NCBI GenBank assembly: GCA_025084515.1
Contig: JAJAGP010000546.1
Coordinates: forward strand, 186,001 to 250,000
Length of the DNA stretch: 64,000 bases
Reading direction: 5' to 3'
Origin: Ancistrus triradiatus
Lineage: Eukaryota > Chordata > Actinopteri > Siluriformes > Loricariidae
This document shows, piece after piece, positions 25,701-40,600 of the stretch (position 1 is the first letter of the stretch; each line of letters starts with the position of its first letter). Position numbers and translations under genes: made by a program. The notes under the pieces were generated by a model that ran no database searches, had not been told where the DNA came from, and saw only the letters and a list, made by a program, of their open reading frames with translations.

Positions 25701-28161
25701 ATGCTGGACGTTTTCATCTTCTCATAAATGGCCCCACCAAAAGAAAGTTTCGCTGTATTTTCTCCACCATTCTTGAATATCGGCCTTGTGAGCGCAGATG
25801 TCAAATTGGCATTAATTGGCCTGATTAAACAGCCAATTAGCACAGCAGCTACCCCACCACCTTGGTGAGTTCCAGTGGTGCACTCCATAAAAACACAGTT
25901 GGCTGAGACTGGATCTTGTATGAGTGGCCATGCATAGGGCATGCTTTAATGCACCACTGATTGTGTAAGTGTTCTCCTACTTCGAAAATTGAGAAAGGTT
26001 TGTAATTTTCATCATAAATACACTTCAACTATGAGAGACAAAATAGGAAAAAAAATCTAGGAAATAGCATTGTAGGATTGTTAAAGAATTTAATTGTAAA
26101 TCATGGTGGAAAATAAGTATTTGGTCAATAACAAAAGTTCAACTCAGTACTTTGTAACATAACCTTTGTTGGCAATGACAGAGGTCAAACGTTTCCTGTA
26201 AGTCTTCACCAGGTTGGCACACACTGTAGCTGGTATTTTGGCCCATTCCTCCATGCAGATCTCCTCTAGAGCAGTGATGTTTTGAGGCAACACGGACTTT
26301 CAACTCCCTCCACAAATTTTCTACGAGGCTGAGGTCTGGAGACTGGCTAGGCCACTCCAGGACCCTGAAATGCTTTTTACAGAGCCACTCCTTCTTTGCC
26401 TGAGCGGTGTGTTTGGGATCATTGTCATGGCTGGAAGACCCAGCCACGTTCCATCTTCAATGCTCTCACTGATGGAAGGAGGCTTTGGCTTAAAATCTCA
26501 CGATACATGGCCCCGTTCATTCTTCCCTTAACACGGATCAGTCGCCCTGTTCCCTCTGCAGAAAAACAGCCCCAAAGCATGATGTTTCCACCCCCATGCT
26601 TCACAGTAGGTATGGTGTTCTTGGGATGCAACTCAGCATTCATCTTCCTCCAAACACAGCGAGTTGAGTTCTTACCAAAAAGTTCTATTTTGGTTTCATC
26701 TGACCACATGATATTCTCCCAGTCCTCTTCTGGATCATCCATATGCTCTCTGGCAAACTTCAGATGGACCTGGACATGTACTGGCTTCAGCAGGGGGACA
26801 TGCCTGGCACTGTCCCTCTCGGCGTAGTGTGTTACTGATGGTAGCCTTTGTTACTTTGGTCCCAGCTCTCTGCAGGTCATTCATCAGGTCCCTCCGTGTA
26901 GTTCTGGGATTTTTGCTCACCGTTCTCATGATCATTTTAAATACTTTTTTGCCCACTGTATATGGCTACCGGTGTTCCTATACACAGCGTTCTTAGAACT
27001 ACAACTGTCCCCAGTTCCTGCAGAGCAAACACTGTGAAGGGGGTACAGTTCTAAACTATGAAAACATTCCTCCAGTGCAATAGCGCCCATTTTCCACACC
27101 TGATTAACCCCAGTCAGGGCTATGGTGGTGAGGACTTCTCTAGGAGCTGAGAGTGCAAGGCAGTATCCCGGACAGCGTGCCAGTATACCAGGTGTGCCAA
27201 CTTAATCTAAATATGTTTACGTTTTCTTCTGTAATGCTTTTTGTTTATTTTTCTATGGGTTTCAGGGTATTTATGGGTATTCAAGTAGATACTGATTAAT
27301 ACTATTGGTTTAATGGATCGGGATAAAGAGCTTTTGTTTTATTTTCACTACAGGTTTGACTCGTACAGTACAATAATGCTGATTTATTATTTATATATAC
27401 TGTCCAAGCACGGCCCAAAACAGTGAGACACAAAGTACAATAAAGTTCAGTATTATTTATTAGGATCAATCGTGTGCTGTTCAATTCCATAAACCACGCA
27501 TACTCTGGCCAAAACAATGTGCTTGGAACTTTTATAGAGAGCAGTCATGCTGTAAGTACAAAGGCAGGAAATGATTTTCCACACCAAATTTATTCATCTG
27601 TTCATCCTGCCAGAGTCAGGTTATAGCCCCTTCTCCCCCCGTCTCTCCCTCAACCTGCTCTAATGAAACCTGTGTGTGCAACCTAATGCGAAACGTCAGC
27701 AGATGCAAGCTGCCTTTAAAAACACTGCTTAAGATGCACTGGGCAGGTTTAAACCCCTAACACGTTACTAAGACCTGGAATCGCCCACTTTCTGGCTCAT
27801 TTAGACATTTTTATTAGTGCTGAAATATTGAGAATGACACGTTAACGAGCAGGGGGCAGCTCACCTCCTGGCTTACTGCTGAACCTGAAATGAACTCCCA
27901 CGAGTGCGCTTATTACCAGCAAGACGCGGTAACAGGAGAACAAATGGCAGTGTTGTCCATGTTGCAGAGGTGGTTCCTTAAACTCATCCTGCAAGTGTGT
28001 CTCGATGTGCCTTCTCAATTTTATTGCCTATTGATGAGGACTGATTTGACCAGCCTATAATACTGGGCTTCATGACTTTGAAACAGAGTTGGAAGGAAAG
28101 TGATTTCTGCATTCATGACTCATGAGGTCTGATCTTCATCCAAACACATTCTTCCTCAAGT

Positions 28162-28192
<31 letters not shown>

Positions 28193-28636
28193 AAACAGGA
28201 CCTTTCGTGGCTTTATGTACACAGTGATTTATCATTCACAGACCTGGTTAGATAGTCTGTATAAATGCTTCTTGTATTTAATAGCTGGTAAAGCGCTCAG
28301 GCTGTGCAGGGACCTTTCGTGAGCCAACTCAGCTTCAAGTCTCCAGTTGGGCATCAGACAGCTACAACTTGTCTATGAGGGGGTGGCCAGACAAGAGATC
28401 ATTCCCTGCAGCTCTAACAGCGATCCCTGCAAAAGACTGGGGATTCTTCAAGGGATCACCAGTCCCCTGTGAATTACGTTACTGGCTCACATCAACCCCT
28501 CCCTCCACTACCCTCGTCCTCTCCCAACAGGATAAGCAGGGTAAAAAAAAAAAAAAAAAGAGGAAAAACATAAATAAACCAAACAGCTCGTACAGCCTTC
28601 TACAAAGGAAATTGCTGAGACAGAATGGTAGAGCTC

Positions 28637-28667
<31 letters not shown>

Positions 28668-31600
28668 TTAAACCTGCTTTCCTGGTTGTGGAAAAAGTTG
28701 TGGATGAAATCATGGAAAACACAGAACGCAAGCACAAGCGTGACTAATAATCAGATCATAATCGGATGTCTGCAGTTATTTGATAATTCACATGGGCATG
28801 TTAACAGCATACTCTTGATTTCTGGAAATTGGAGTATGAAATCAGATAAACAGAGCTCAATTTTAGATTTAGATTTCTCAGCGCACATATCCAATTAGTC
28901 GGATTTCAACCGGGTTTCTCAGTCTGCGCATGCACGCAAGAATAACCCATCACGGTTGCCAGGTCTGTTAATTCTATGAGACTTGGGACTGGATTCATGA
29001 AAGTGTCTTAAAAAAAGAAAGGTAAACAAAGTAAGCATCTACATTTAGATCAAGCTGTTTAGTGAATGTAAATTCAAAAGTTTAAAAGCCTTCGGAGTGA
29101 AGGCCATCGCTAAAATACAAAAGCTGTCTACATGAGGAAAGTATATGGCTAAGCTGTTGCTTTATTCTGAGTTTTAACTAGAAGGTGTTGGTTTTTGAGA
29201 AATTGAAATGTTCTTGTTTGCTGAAACGCTTGATGTTTTTCCTCGTTTAAATGAAATAACAGAAATAACGATAAATACAAATTCAAGCAACTGTGGGTTA
29301 AGGGTCTTGCTCAAGGACCCAACTGTGGCAGCTTGGCAGAGGTGGGATTTGAACCCAGGACATTCTGGTCCATAGTCCATCACCTTAACCACTAAGCTAC
29401 CACAGTCCCATCCTCATGAAGAGATCCTTTAAAAAAAATCTAAGGAAATAATGAATCCGGCCCTTGGTTTTTGAGGGCTTTTTTCCCCCCCATTGACCTG
29501 ATGACATATATCACTCATAGGATCTTGAAACCCCAGAATTAAACGCAGGTAAAATGGCTACTGAATCCTTTTGTGGAAACTCTGAAACACAGTATATGCA
29601 TGAGGAAATGAAGAATTTCATTATTTAATTAATAAAGTTTGAAGCTTACGTCACAATCCTTCTGTGAAACAGTGTTTCTGCCAGCTTTTGTTTCATATTT
29701 CCACAATGCTTCTGTGGAACATCAAGCAGTCTTTGAGCTTGAGAGGTGCAGCACCAACACTGAGACCGTTCAGCATTTTCATAAACACTCTTTCACTTCA
29801 GCACGTGCTCATGGTGTGATACAGGAAAAAAGCAACAGAACTGAACGTGCACCAATTCTACACTTATTTTGGGTTGATGAATACCAGAACTACAGAAATG
29901 CTTTTCCTTCCTGTTCCTTGCTGAACAGATCTTTGTGAGCCTCCGTCTAAAACACACAGTCTACAGCAAGTGGTTGGTATACTTTATAAAACCCAGGTTG
30001 TGTTATTAGTTGAAAATGTGTTGATCATTTTATTTGGATAAAGATCAAGACCATTTCTGAGTCACTAATGTAGAAATCCAGCCAAGGGGTTCAGCACTCA
30101 GGCAGTACTGAAGCAATTTCAGCGATTAGTACCTCAGTGGCATCCTTTACTCACTAAGAAGCCTGAAGTGTTACGGACAAAGTGGTGTAAGAAACCAGAG
30201 TCTCCGTTCACCAACACCGAGGTTCTGTGTTGGGGCCGATCTCAGTCACGAGCTCAACAGAAATTTGCATGCACTGTCTGACAAACCCGAGATGGTGAAC
30301 AAACAGAGATTTATTTCTGCAAGTGCACAGATCTGCAGAGAACCTTCACTGATGAATCCAGACTAATGCAATAAGAAGCAAGTGTAGGGGATTTTCTCCT
30401 AATGACCGGTCCCGACTCAGTGTGTGGGTAATAAACATCAGCCTGCCATAAAACTGAGCCAAAATCCACCGTGTGACAAAAGTGTATTTTAAACCATCCA
30501 GATTTTTCCCCCTCTCAGAACATTTTATCTTGGCAGGCGCTGAGCAAATTCTGAGAGGAGGAAGCCAGCCAGGATTGTACCATTACCTGAGGCATAGGGC
30601 AGGAAGCAGCTGGGGCTGTACTCGAGTTTCTTCATGAAGCGAATCTGGCCATTGTCCCGGAGGCAGAACAGGTTACGCTCGCCCAGAATGAAGATGGAGG
30701 AGGCCGAGGGTGAGACTGCGGGAACGCAGATGTCCAGAGCTTGTTCGCCAAGCATCAGTGTCCACTCAGCCTGAGGAACACAAATGAGCACAGGTTCATG
30801 ATTGGGGGAAAAAAAAAAAAAAAATCAAGCACAATCTTTACCACTTTTTTCTACTCCCTTTTCTCCCCAACATCCAATTTCCCAGTCTTTCAACTTGCAT
30901 GCATCACACCCTGCAGAAGGACGCAGGTCACAACTCTAAAGCAAGAATGAATCCGCATGGAGGAACAGCTTAACCCTGCCATGTACATCCACCATTTGTT
31001 CCAGTGGAGCTGCTGATGCAGTGGCAGGGAGAGAACAGCAACAGTAGTAGCTAGAATGCATTATTATTTCTAAACAACACGCTTCAAGAGAGCTTAACAT
31101 GTCAGTCAGATTACATATACACCACATTAAATGACATTCAATGCATTATATGTATTTCTTAAACAATAAGCTTAATAAAGGTAATAATGATTTGCTGACC
31201 GCAAGTCTCTTCCCAGAACTCTTGCTCTGCTGTTCTGAGTTCTGTCTGGTGTCTGCATCTGTGGCGACCGCCAGCTTCTCATACCTGCATCCAAAAGAAC
31301 AAGTACAATTAGAGATCAGTCATTATCCATCCAGGATGTGTTACGGTTCGCCATATTAATAACGGATTTAGGACCCTAAACCCTAACCCTGCAGTTAGCT
31401 CCAGATTGAAGTGGTGAACCAAAACATAATAAAAAAAGAAATAAGGAAAAGAAAGTTCACCAAAAAAAAGGAAAAATAAAATAATAAAGCAAAAGTGCGT
31501 TGTAAGCGTATAGCACCCCTATTCACTATACGCCTACGACGTGTCTCCGCCGTGCCAAGGGCGTACGGGGCCGCACATGCGCAAAGCGCCGGATACCCAC

Positions 31601-34600
31601 GCGGAGAATCCGCGAAGGTGACTCACGGTTCTCCCGAGAACGGGAGGGTAGGCCGACACAGGCCAGATACAAGGCTCAGTTCAGGCTTGGGACGAACCAC
31701 AAGCAGCTCAGGGGTGGTTTTGGACGCACTTAGGGGCGCAGGGATAATGCCCCTTGGGGCGCCATTAGAGGCCACTGTTGATCCCTCATGGCGGCATGAG
31801 AATCCTCGAAACGATCGCGCATGCGACAGTCTAATTTGCCGTTCTGCGTAAAAGTGGCGACACCTGTTGGGCCTATTTAAGCACACCTTTGGGCTCACAC
31901 AGTGACGATTCGAAAATCACCAGTTGTGGGCAGTCGGGAGATTGCCTGGTAAGGAGGGCATAGACGATAGTGTAGGGCCAGTGTTTGTTTTATTTTCCGT
32001 GTATTTTTGCCAGCTCTTCCTCGTCTGTTTTGAGCCTCACTCGCGACTGCGAGACCCGCCCCTCCTTTCACTCACACCATCACCCCCCCTCCTTCTCCTT
32101 CGCAATCGGGGGAATCAAACGCTCCCCTCGCGATCATGCTCAGAAAAGGACGCTGAGCTTATTTATAGCCTCGTCCTTTTCATTTCCACGTCAGCCTCAT
32201 GCTCCCTGAAACCTTAGGAGAACCGAGAGACGCTTTCGCAGACGTTCCGCTCGGCCTCATGCTCCCGGAAATCTCGGGAGAGCCGCGAGTCACCTTCGCA
32301 GATTCTCCGCGCGGGTATCCGACGCTTTGCGCATGTGCGGCCCCGTACACCATTGGCGCAGCGGAGACGCATCGTAGGCGTATAGTGAATGGGGCACTTT
32401 AGGCTAACGAAACACTTTTGCTTTATTGTTTAGTGCACTGACAGACAGTATTACGAACAACACGGAAGATCAGCCAGATGAAACAGTTTACATAATTATA
32501 GGTTAGGAGAGAATACACAGGTGATAGGGGGACAAACAAAGTAGTAGTACTTACAATAGGACAGGCACATACACTTACGAACATCACTTATAGCTTGTTA
32601 CAAAGAAGTAGCGGACAGATATGAAGACATGCACACAAACACGAGTAACTTACACAAAGTCTCTAATCACATCAACCAAGTTAGAACAGTCTCTAGGCCA
32701 TGAGACAACAAGCAAGCGAGCACACAACTGATAAGGTACACACATGCACACATACAAATGACTGCTCTTAAAGATCTTAACTCCTGCCTCTGCTCGTGAG
32801 GTAACCAGCTGTTTCCCTAAAACCAGCTGTTTGTTAAAAGACCTCGGTCGTTAAAGCGAATGGACGTTGATTGGCTAATCTTTAAATGGTGCTTCCCTGT
32901 ACATTAACAAAAGTGTTAATAAGGTGTTAAGCATAAGAGACCAGAACAGCTCCAACACAATTTGGAACAGATTCTACAGAATGGTATGTTGTTTCTCCAA
33001 ATGATGGTCCCTCACTTGGTGGTCCTTTGATGGAGGTGCAGAGCCCTGTGTAACTCAGGATTATAGACTATGATCTACATCACCATACTCATTACACTAT
33101 ACAGAGGCTTTGTTATCCTGGAAATGAAACACCACACACTTCAGGAGAGAGATGCTCATAGTGATCAGTCAGAAGATAAGCTTCTCCTTTATTTATCAAC
33201 CGTCTGTATATGAAACTACTGAAACAAGTTCCTGAAACCATTTAAAAAGTCAGCAACTCTCTCCAAGCATAAGAAAAACGTGGTTTCTGGTTATTCCACA
33301 GCATGCACGTGAAGTGTGAGCGCACATATGCAGGCCGTCCGGTAATCCTCGCCTCCGCATGCATGTGTGTGTGTTTAGGAGATTACATTTGCAGCAACAC
33401 ATGAAGTAAATACGTAGCACATGTGTGAGGTGTGAGTGTGGCTGGTTGAAATGGAATAATACCATTTGGTGGCCAACGCTGATTCGAGTTGAATGGGAGA
33501 AATGCTTAAGCAAATGGAAGGAGAAATTTCAAATCACACCTCGGGCCAGTTGGCTTTTTTTGTACTGCAAATCTCACGTGCGCCAATCGCCAAATTATTC
33601 CGACTAACTTGTTTTCTCTGATCAGGGAATTTTACCCCAGACCAAGCCGTCCATTATGAAAAGTTCATTGAGTGCAGAATCTTGCACATTTGCATAAGAT
33701 GTGGAATCTCAACAACTTCAGAACGTCACTGATCCGGAACCGTCTGCCGGCTGAGCGTAGACTTACACGTTGATGAAATTCATTTGGAACTAACTAAAAA
33801 AAAAAATTAAGGTTTGTACGACCACAAATACGGAAAATGTTGTGGTAACCGACTGAGCAGAGCCAGAAGGAGCGGGGCCAGGCGGCAGCGAGTGCCTCCA
33901 CACTACTTGTAGCCATCAACTGCTTCTTTACACGAGCAACTTCTTTGGTGAGTATGAATCTGCAAGAAGGAATGGACTACTTGATCAGCAGACTCTGCAT
34001 CTGACATTACCTACATCACACAAGTTTGTGGTGCCCATCCAGGTCAGAGGGCCTGCCAAGTCTCAAACGCATATCTCCACAGTAGTGGGCTAGTGTATTG
34101 GACTGCTGCAATACCTGAGAACCACAAAATGCTATTTGACAAAGGCTGACTTTACCTGAACAAACATTGCACAATGCAACATGCCCTATCAAATTAGTGG
34201 GATAACGTTATGGGAAAATAAACACATTTTCTAAAAAAATAAAATTACACACACGAACAGTAGAATGTGTGTAAATTAATATATACCAATCGTTCACATG
34301 CATGTCCACGTACAATCGGCGTACAATTACCATAATCCACAACCACGATAAAAGAAAGTCTCGACTGAGGAATCACAGCAAAAATCCCCTACAATGTCCC
34401 AGAAAAGCAAAACTATTCAGATGTGCAAATTGACATTTTATTACATAAGTGCATTTAGATGAACACCTTTCACTTGAGAGTCCACAGGGGTGTTTCACTG
34501 TGGCAGCAAATTACATGTACTGTATAAACGCAGTTTCCTCAGTTACAAAAAGTCCAAGGTCAAGAGGAAACGTTTCGACGTGAAGCTTGAATCTAAAGAA

Positions 34601-37600
34601 CGTATCAAACCTGTCTGTCTCCAGCATTACTGGAGAAACCTGTCAAGTATTATTCCTGGTGGTGACGGTGATCTTCAGACGGACCTAAATCTGATGGTTT
34701 CATGCCATTTTCACCTAATTCTAGCCAAAATGAGCATGCTGAACATATTCATATATACACTTGGCTGATAAAGTGACTTATCTGATAGAAGTCATGGTTT
34801 GTAAAGTGTCACTGTTTACCTGCTTCGCCTAAACAAACAGAACTATTCAAAATGAACAGTTCTCACTTGGCTTGACTTTCAATGAACCAGTCATTCACAC
34901 TTTCACATTGAATTATTTACCGTATTTTTCGGACTATAAGGCGCACTTAAAATCCTTTAATTTTCTCAAAAATCGACAGTGTGCCTTAAAATGCGGTGCG
35001 TCTAATGTATGAACTAATTCTGGTTGAGCTTTCTGACCTAGAACCGATTGTAGATGGTAGACGGCGCTCATAAATCTGTCAAAATGTTTTAGAACGGTCT
35101 TGGTAGGTTACGAAGCTTACGGCCACCGTAGTGCGCAACATCGCGGAGTAATACGGTATGTGCTTCAGCATTAGGGTGCGTGCATTCATTCATTCATTTT
35201 TGAAGTGGATTTCAAACTCAACGCTATCAGTCACGCAGTACAACATGGTCATAGAGCAGCTGTGAGAGAATTCAACATTAACGAATCAATGGTACGGAAG
35301 TGGAGGAAGCAAGAAGACGCCCTGCGCCAGGTAAAGACCAAACTGAGCTTCCGACGGAACTTAAGAGTTTTGTTTCATTTCATGCGCCTTATAACCCGGA
35401 AAAAGGAGCACCCAGAGTAAACCCTCATGGACACAAGGAGGACATGTGAACTCCACACAGGGAGAGTACAAGGTCAGGATCGAACCGGGGACCTCTGGAG
35501 CTGAGGCCACGCTAACCACAGTACCTGCTTATCTACTGAACATGCATCGAGTTTGCATTTAACAACACAACCAACATAGTTTAAGAGAAAAGGATAAAAA
35601 GCACTCCTCAACTTCAGAGAGGAAGTTCAAAAGTATAAACAGTTACCTTAAGTACACCCTTGTTCAAAAAGATTTTTAACCAACGGTTAAAAAAAGATTA
35701 CTGATCAGTAAAAGCATGTCCGGTGCAAAGCATAGTGTGGAACTTCCTGTAATAAAGGACTACAAATACTAAATACAAATACAGTGAGGCAAAAAAGTAT
35801 TCAGTCAGCCACTGATTGTGCAAGTTCTCCTACTTAGAAAGATGAGAGAGGTCTGTAATTTTCATCATAGGTACACTTCAACTATGAGAGACAAAATGGC
35901 AAAACAAAATCCAGGAAACCACATTGTAGGATTTTTAAAGAATTTAATTGTAAATCATTGTGGAAAATAAGTATTTGGTCAATAACAAAAGTTCAACTCA
36001 ATAATCTTTGTTGGCAATGACAGAGGTTAAACATTTCCTGTAAGTCTTCACCAGGTTGGCACACACTGTAGCTGGTATTTTGGCCCATTCCTCCATGCAG
36101 ATCTCCTCTAGAGCAGTGATGTTTTGGGGCAACACAGACTTTCAAATCCCTCCACACATTTTCTATGGGGTTGAGATCTGGAGACTGGCTAGGCCACTCC
36201 AGGAGCTTGAAATGCTTTTTACAGAGCCACTCCTTTGTTGCCCGAGCGGTGTGTTTGGGATCATTGTCATGCTGGAAGACCCAGCCACGTTCCATCTTCA
36301 ATGCTCTCACTGATGGAAGGACATTTTGGCTTAAAATCTCACGATACATGGCCCCGTTCATTCTTCCCTTAACACGGATCAGTCGTCCTGTCCCCTTTGC
36401 AGAAAAACAGCCCTAAAGCATGAGGTTTCCACCACCATGCTTCACAGTAGGTATGGTGCAACTCAGCATTCTTCAATGCAGGTCAAACAGGTGCCATTAA
36501 TACAGGTAACGAGTGGAGGACAGAAGAACTTCTTAAACAAGAAGTTACAGGTCTGTGAGAGCCAGAAATCTTGCTTGTTTGTGGTGACCAAATACTTATT
36601 TTCCACCATGATTTACAATTAAATTCTTTACAAAGCCTACAATGTGATTTCCTGGATTTTTCCCTCATTTTGTCTCTCATAGTAGAAGTGTACCTATGAT
36701 GAAAATTACAGACCTCTCTCATCTTTCTAAGTAGGAGAACTTGCACAATCAGTAGCTGACTAAATACTTTTTTGCCCCACTGTACTAGAGATCTCTCTCA
36801 CCCAAAAAGAGCAAATACATGCCCACGCATTCACCCCAAACCACATCCAGCGCTTCAGTAATATCATACAGACACGCTCCTGTGGTTTAATTCTCAAAAG
36901 GACTTTCTACAATCCCGTGCTACAAAGACTGACTCCAGAGTGACACGCGGTTCTGATTTCAGAGTGGGACTCCTCAAATGGATCAGTTGTTTGTTTCGCA
37001 TAACATATGATATCAGTAGCTTTCTGTCAAATGGCAAGGTTTGTAATTAGAGGAATAGAAACTCTCAGAGATGAAAGTTCATATCTAACAAAGGAGTGGT
37101 GTAGTGTGGTGAAGGCATGTCTTATACAATTGTATTTCACTTTAGAGATGCATCAACATAAAAAGTCTTGGCCAAAACAGAAATGGAAGGTTTGGTGGAA
37201 ATTTGAGGAACTTATCATTAAATAAAATTTTATTAAAAATTGTTTTAAAAGTTAATATTGATATATATCAAATCAACTGTGATTACAGATCTCACGTCTA
37301 ATGTCTGTAGCTGAAATGACTCTACATGGCCAACACTTGAACTGCTGATCTGAAACTGACCTGTCAGCACAAACAACCTGCTTTTAATTCCTATCTCACT
37401 TTTCCAATTAGTGTTGCACAAAAACAGATACTGACACTTATCGGTATCGGCAAGAGAGAGCTCCGATACCATGAAGCGTATTTCTCGTTTGTTTCTCAAG
37501 GGGTGGATGAAATTACAATATAACCAACAATTAAAAAGCATAGTAAGATTACACTTCCATATTTGTGCATATTTATGAGAAAATGTATTTATTCATGGCT

Positions 37601-40600
37601 CTAACCATTTCAAACTCAACCAGTAAGTACTATTATTCCAAGCTTATTACATCTGATTTGGGATACAGAACTCTGCTTTTACCAAAATAAAGGCACACCA
37701 ATCTACAAAAAGTGGAACACTATAAACATCAGGATTTAGGCACCTATCCAGTAGTTGTGTTAGATAGAGTTGGTGTCAGTACTTGGTATCAGCAGATACT
37801 TAAGCATCAGTTATCCATATCGATAGGAAAAAATTGGAATTGGTGCATCCCTATTTATAATCATTACAATTAATTATTGTACCGGTAATTTCATCCCAGA
37901 CATTCTCAAGCACCTCTAATACCTGGTTAATCATCCGAGTCACAGCCATACAGACAGAGACAGAATTATCCCCAAACCAGCAAAAGCAACCCATATCCAA
38001 TCCTTCACGTACAGCATATTCTCTGAAGACAACCCATGTGACCAAATTAGGAAAAGTAGGGATAAAACATGAAAATTCCCACATTCTTGATCCAACCAAA
38101 GACGAACGAGGTGCTGATTTGTCTCACCTGTCCCGCATATACTTTATCTCCATGTCTAAAGCAGACAGAGTAAAGACACGTGCTTTTGGAGTACTCTTTT
38201 CAGAGTCCTCGTTCCCTTGGCCAACACCGTACTCAGACACACGCTGGCAATTTAGAGAGACCAATGAACCTACCATGGGTTTGGTTTGTGGAAAAAAAAC
38301 CCAGAGTATCCAGAAAACCCCTCACAGACAATGGAAGGGCATGCCAACTCCACACTGACAGAGGCTAGGGTCAAGAAAGAAATAGGAATCTCTAGATCGA
38401 TGATAACCATTTCCACCATGATGCTGCATGTCTTTGTTCACCATGCTCGAGTTGTTTATCGGTGTTGGTCTCATTAACCTTTTTATGATCTTCCTTCTCT
38501 TTTGACCCAAAATTGCAAGAGCTATTTTCAAAACAGTACTGCGGGTGAAATTTCAGCCGTTTTCAGACTTCAACTTTGAAAATCACTAGCTTACTTTAAT
38601 AGGAGTTCCTTTAAAGGCACTCTGTCCTTAAAAATGTCAAAGGGTAGTCACTATATTTCAGATTAAATACGATCTCCTGGAAATGTCGAATTCAGCACAT
38701 GCTCCAGGTTCAATGAAGGCATAATCAAGCCTTTAAAATGATCCCAGTTTATTTGTTTAAAAGACATTAAGAACCTGTGGGGTAAGGGAAGAACATTCCA
38801 GAAGTGAAGCTCTAGGATCGAGCTTTACCAGAGGCTGTGGGCTGTTACGTAGGTGACACGGTGGTGCAGAGATATGCGCTCATCTCTGCACCACCGTGTC
38901 ACCTACGTAACAGCCCGCAGCCTCACAGCTCCCTGACCTCAGCCTCCGCCCGTGTGGAGTTTGCATGTTCTCCGTGTCCATGTGGGTTAAAAACAGGTTT
39001 ACTGGTGTTTCCAGAGTGCCCCAAGTGTGAGTGTGTATGAGCATGTGAGTGTGTGGGCCCGTCGGATTCGCACTCTATGGTAGCTCCTGCCTTGTGCCCT
39101 GTGTTGCTAGCTAGGCCACGGCTTTCCTGCGACCCTGACCTGGATTGTGCTAGCCTAGCGGTTAAGGTACTGGACCATGGACCAAGGACCAAAAGGTCCA
39201 GGGTTCAAATCCCATCTCTCCCAAGCTGCCACTGTTGGGTTCTTGAGCAAGGCCTTTAACCCACAATTGCTTGGATTGTAAGATCAATCAATTGTAAGCT
39301 GTTCGTAAGGACGTCTGCTAAATGCTGTAAATGTAAAATGACCAGGATTAAGTAAGGAAATGAATGAATGAATGAACGAACAGTGCTGTTATGTTGAAGA
39401 AACGCTGCACTAATTCAAGAGCTGACAGTACAACTCCAAACAGCAGCTTCAGCGTGACAAAATGCTCAAACGAAAGCAAACACACACTGAATTCTGCTGA
39501 GAGATTCCATCTAAACACTGCCAACTCTGACACGTCTCTGTGCATGATCCGAACCTGCGAATGTGTGCGCAGACTGTAGTCGGTGGCGAGAAGGAAGCTG
39601 TGCCAGATCAAACACCAGGAGTCATTTATATGAAAGAGGATCATACTTAGAGGTGGTGTAAAAAAGGCCTACGCCTCAGAATCGCCCCGCTTCCAGGCCA
39701 AATAAACCAAAAACTGCAGCGGCCGAATTTCAGTGCCGCGGCCTCCCAGGGGTTTCAATGACCAGTTCTGGTTCTATTCCACTTTTAACGCACTGGTTTC
39801 TAATATGCTGCGGGTACACATCGTGCATGTAAGAGTATACTTATTAAAAATACTTAGTAAAAAATTATTATATTTATTCTAACCTGGTGTTAATAAAGTG
39901 CATCATATCTTACTCATGTCACACACAACATGAAAAGCATGGGCATGAATTGAAACGTGATTCCTGCATGCTCAGAACAAAGTAGCAGCTTCCCACGGGC
40001 GCAGGAAAAACCGATGCCGATTGGAAATTTCATTACGGCGCGAGAGGCATTCAGCTCGCCACTAACTGGCCTCAGCTGTGCAAGGCGCCCACTGCTTTTA
40101 CCCGTAGTCCCCACCCACCTCCCTCCTCCCCCACATGCTGGATGTGGTCGAGGGGCACAAATGGATTCCTCTCTTTCTCGATTCATATAGAAAGTTCGCA
40201 TATGGAAGCTGAGTAACAAGTATCGCTCTGACAAAGCAGCGCTTAAAACAGGAACTCTCTGCGCTCACATTTTTGCCCCACTGACTTGCTAATTGCAGGG
40301 ATATTCCCCCTGGGGCAACTTTGGGTTAAGTATCCTGTTAGAGTTTCTAATGGCAGCAGGAGAAATCAGCTAGAATTAAACCCATAACCTTTTGAACCAA
40401 GCCCTCTGGATTTCTGCTGCACTCATTAAAAAGGCTTTGTGAGCCAAAAATGATCACTGATTGTTTGGCTGGAGGGGCCAAGCACCAGCAGCTCAGGAGT
40501 TAAGTTTCTGCACTTGATGAGAATATTGTTTGTTCAAATCACTAGACTGCAGAAGTCAGAGTATTCAGTAAGGAGTGGGACATAATCCAGTGAAGGACAA

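Noticed and set aside
31374..31390. Telomere-like CCCTAAACCCTAACCCT
   Set aside because: Only about three imperfect units; too short to mean a chromosome-end fusion.
31495..31898. Open frames of 90-118 codons in the CpG-rich element
   Set aside because: They overlap on opposite strands, run through the inverted arm and show no domain.
32450..32960. Solo LTR around the CpG-rich element, starting TGTTACGG near 31339
   Set aside because: No matching terminal CA end or target duplication was found on the other side.
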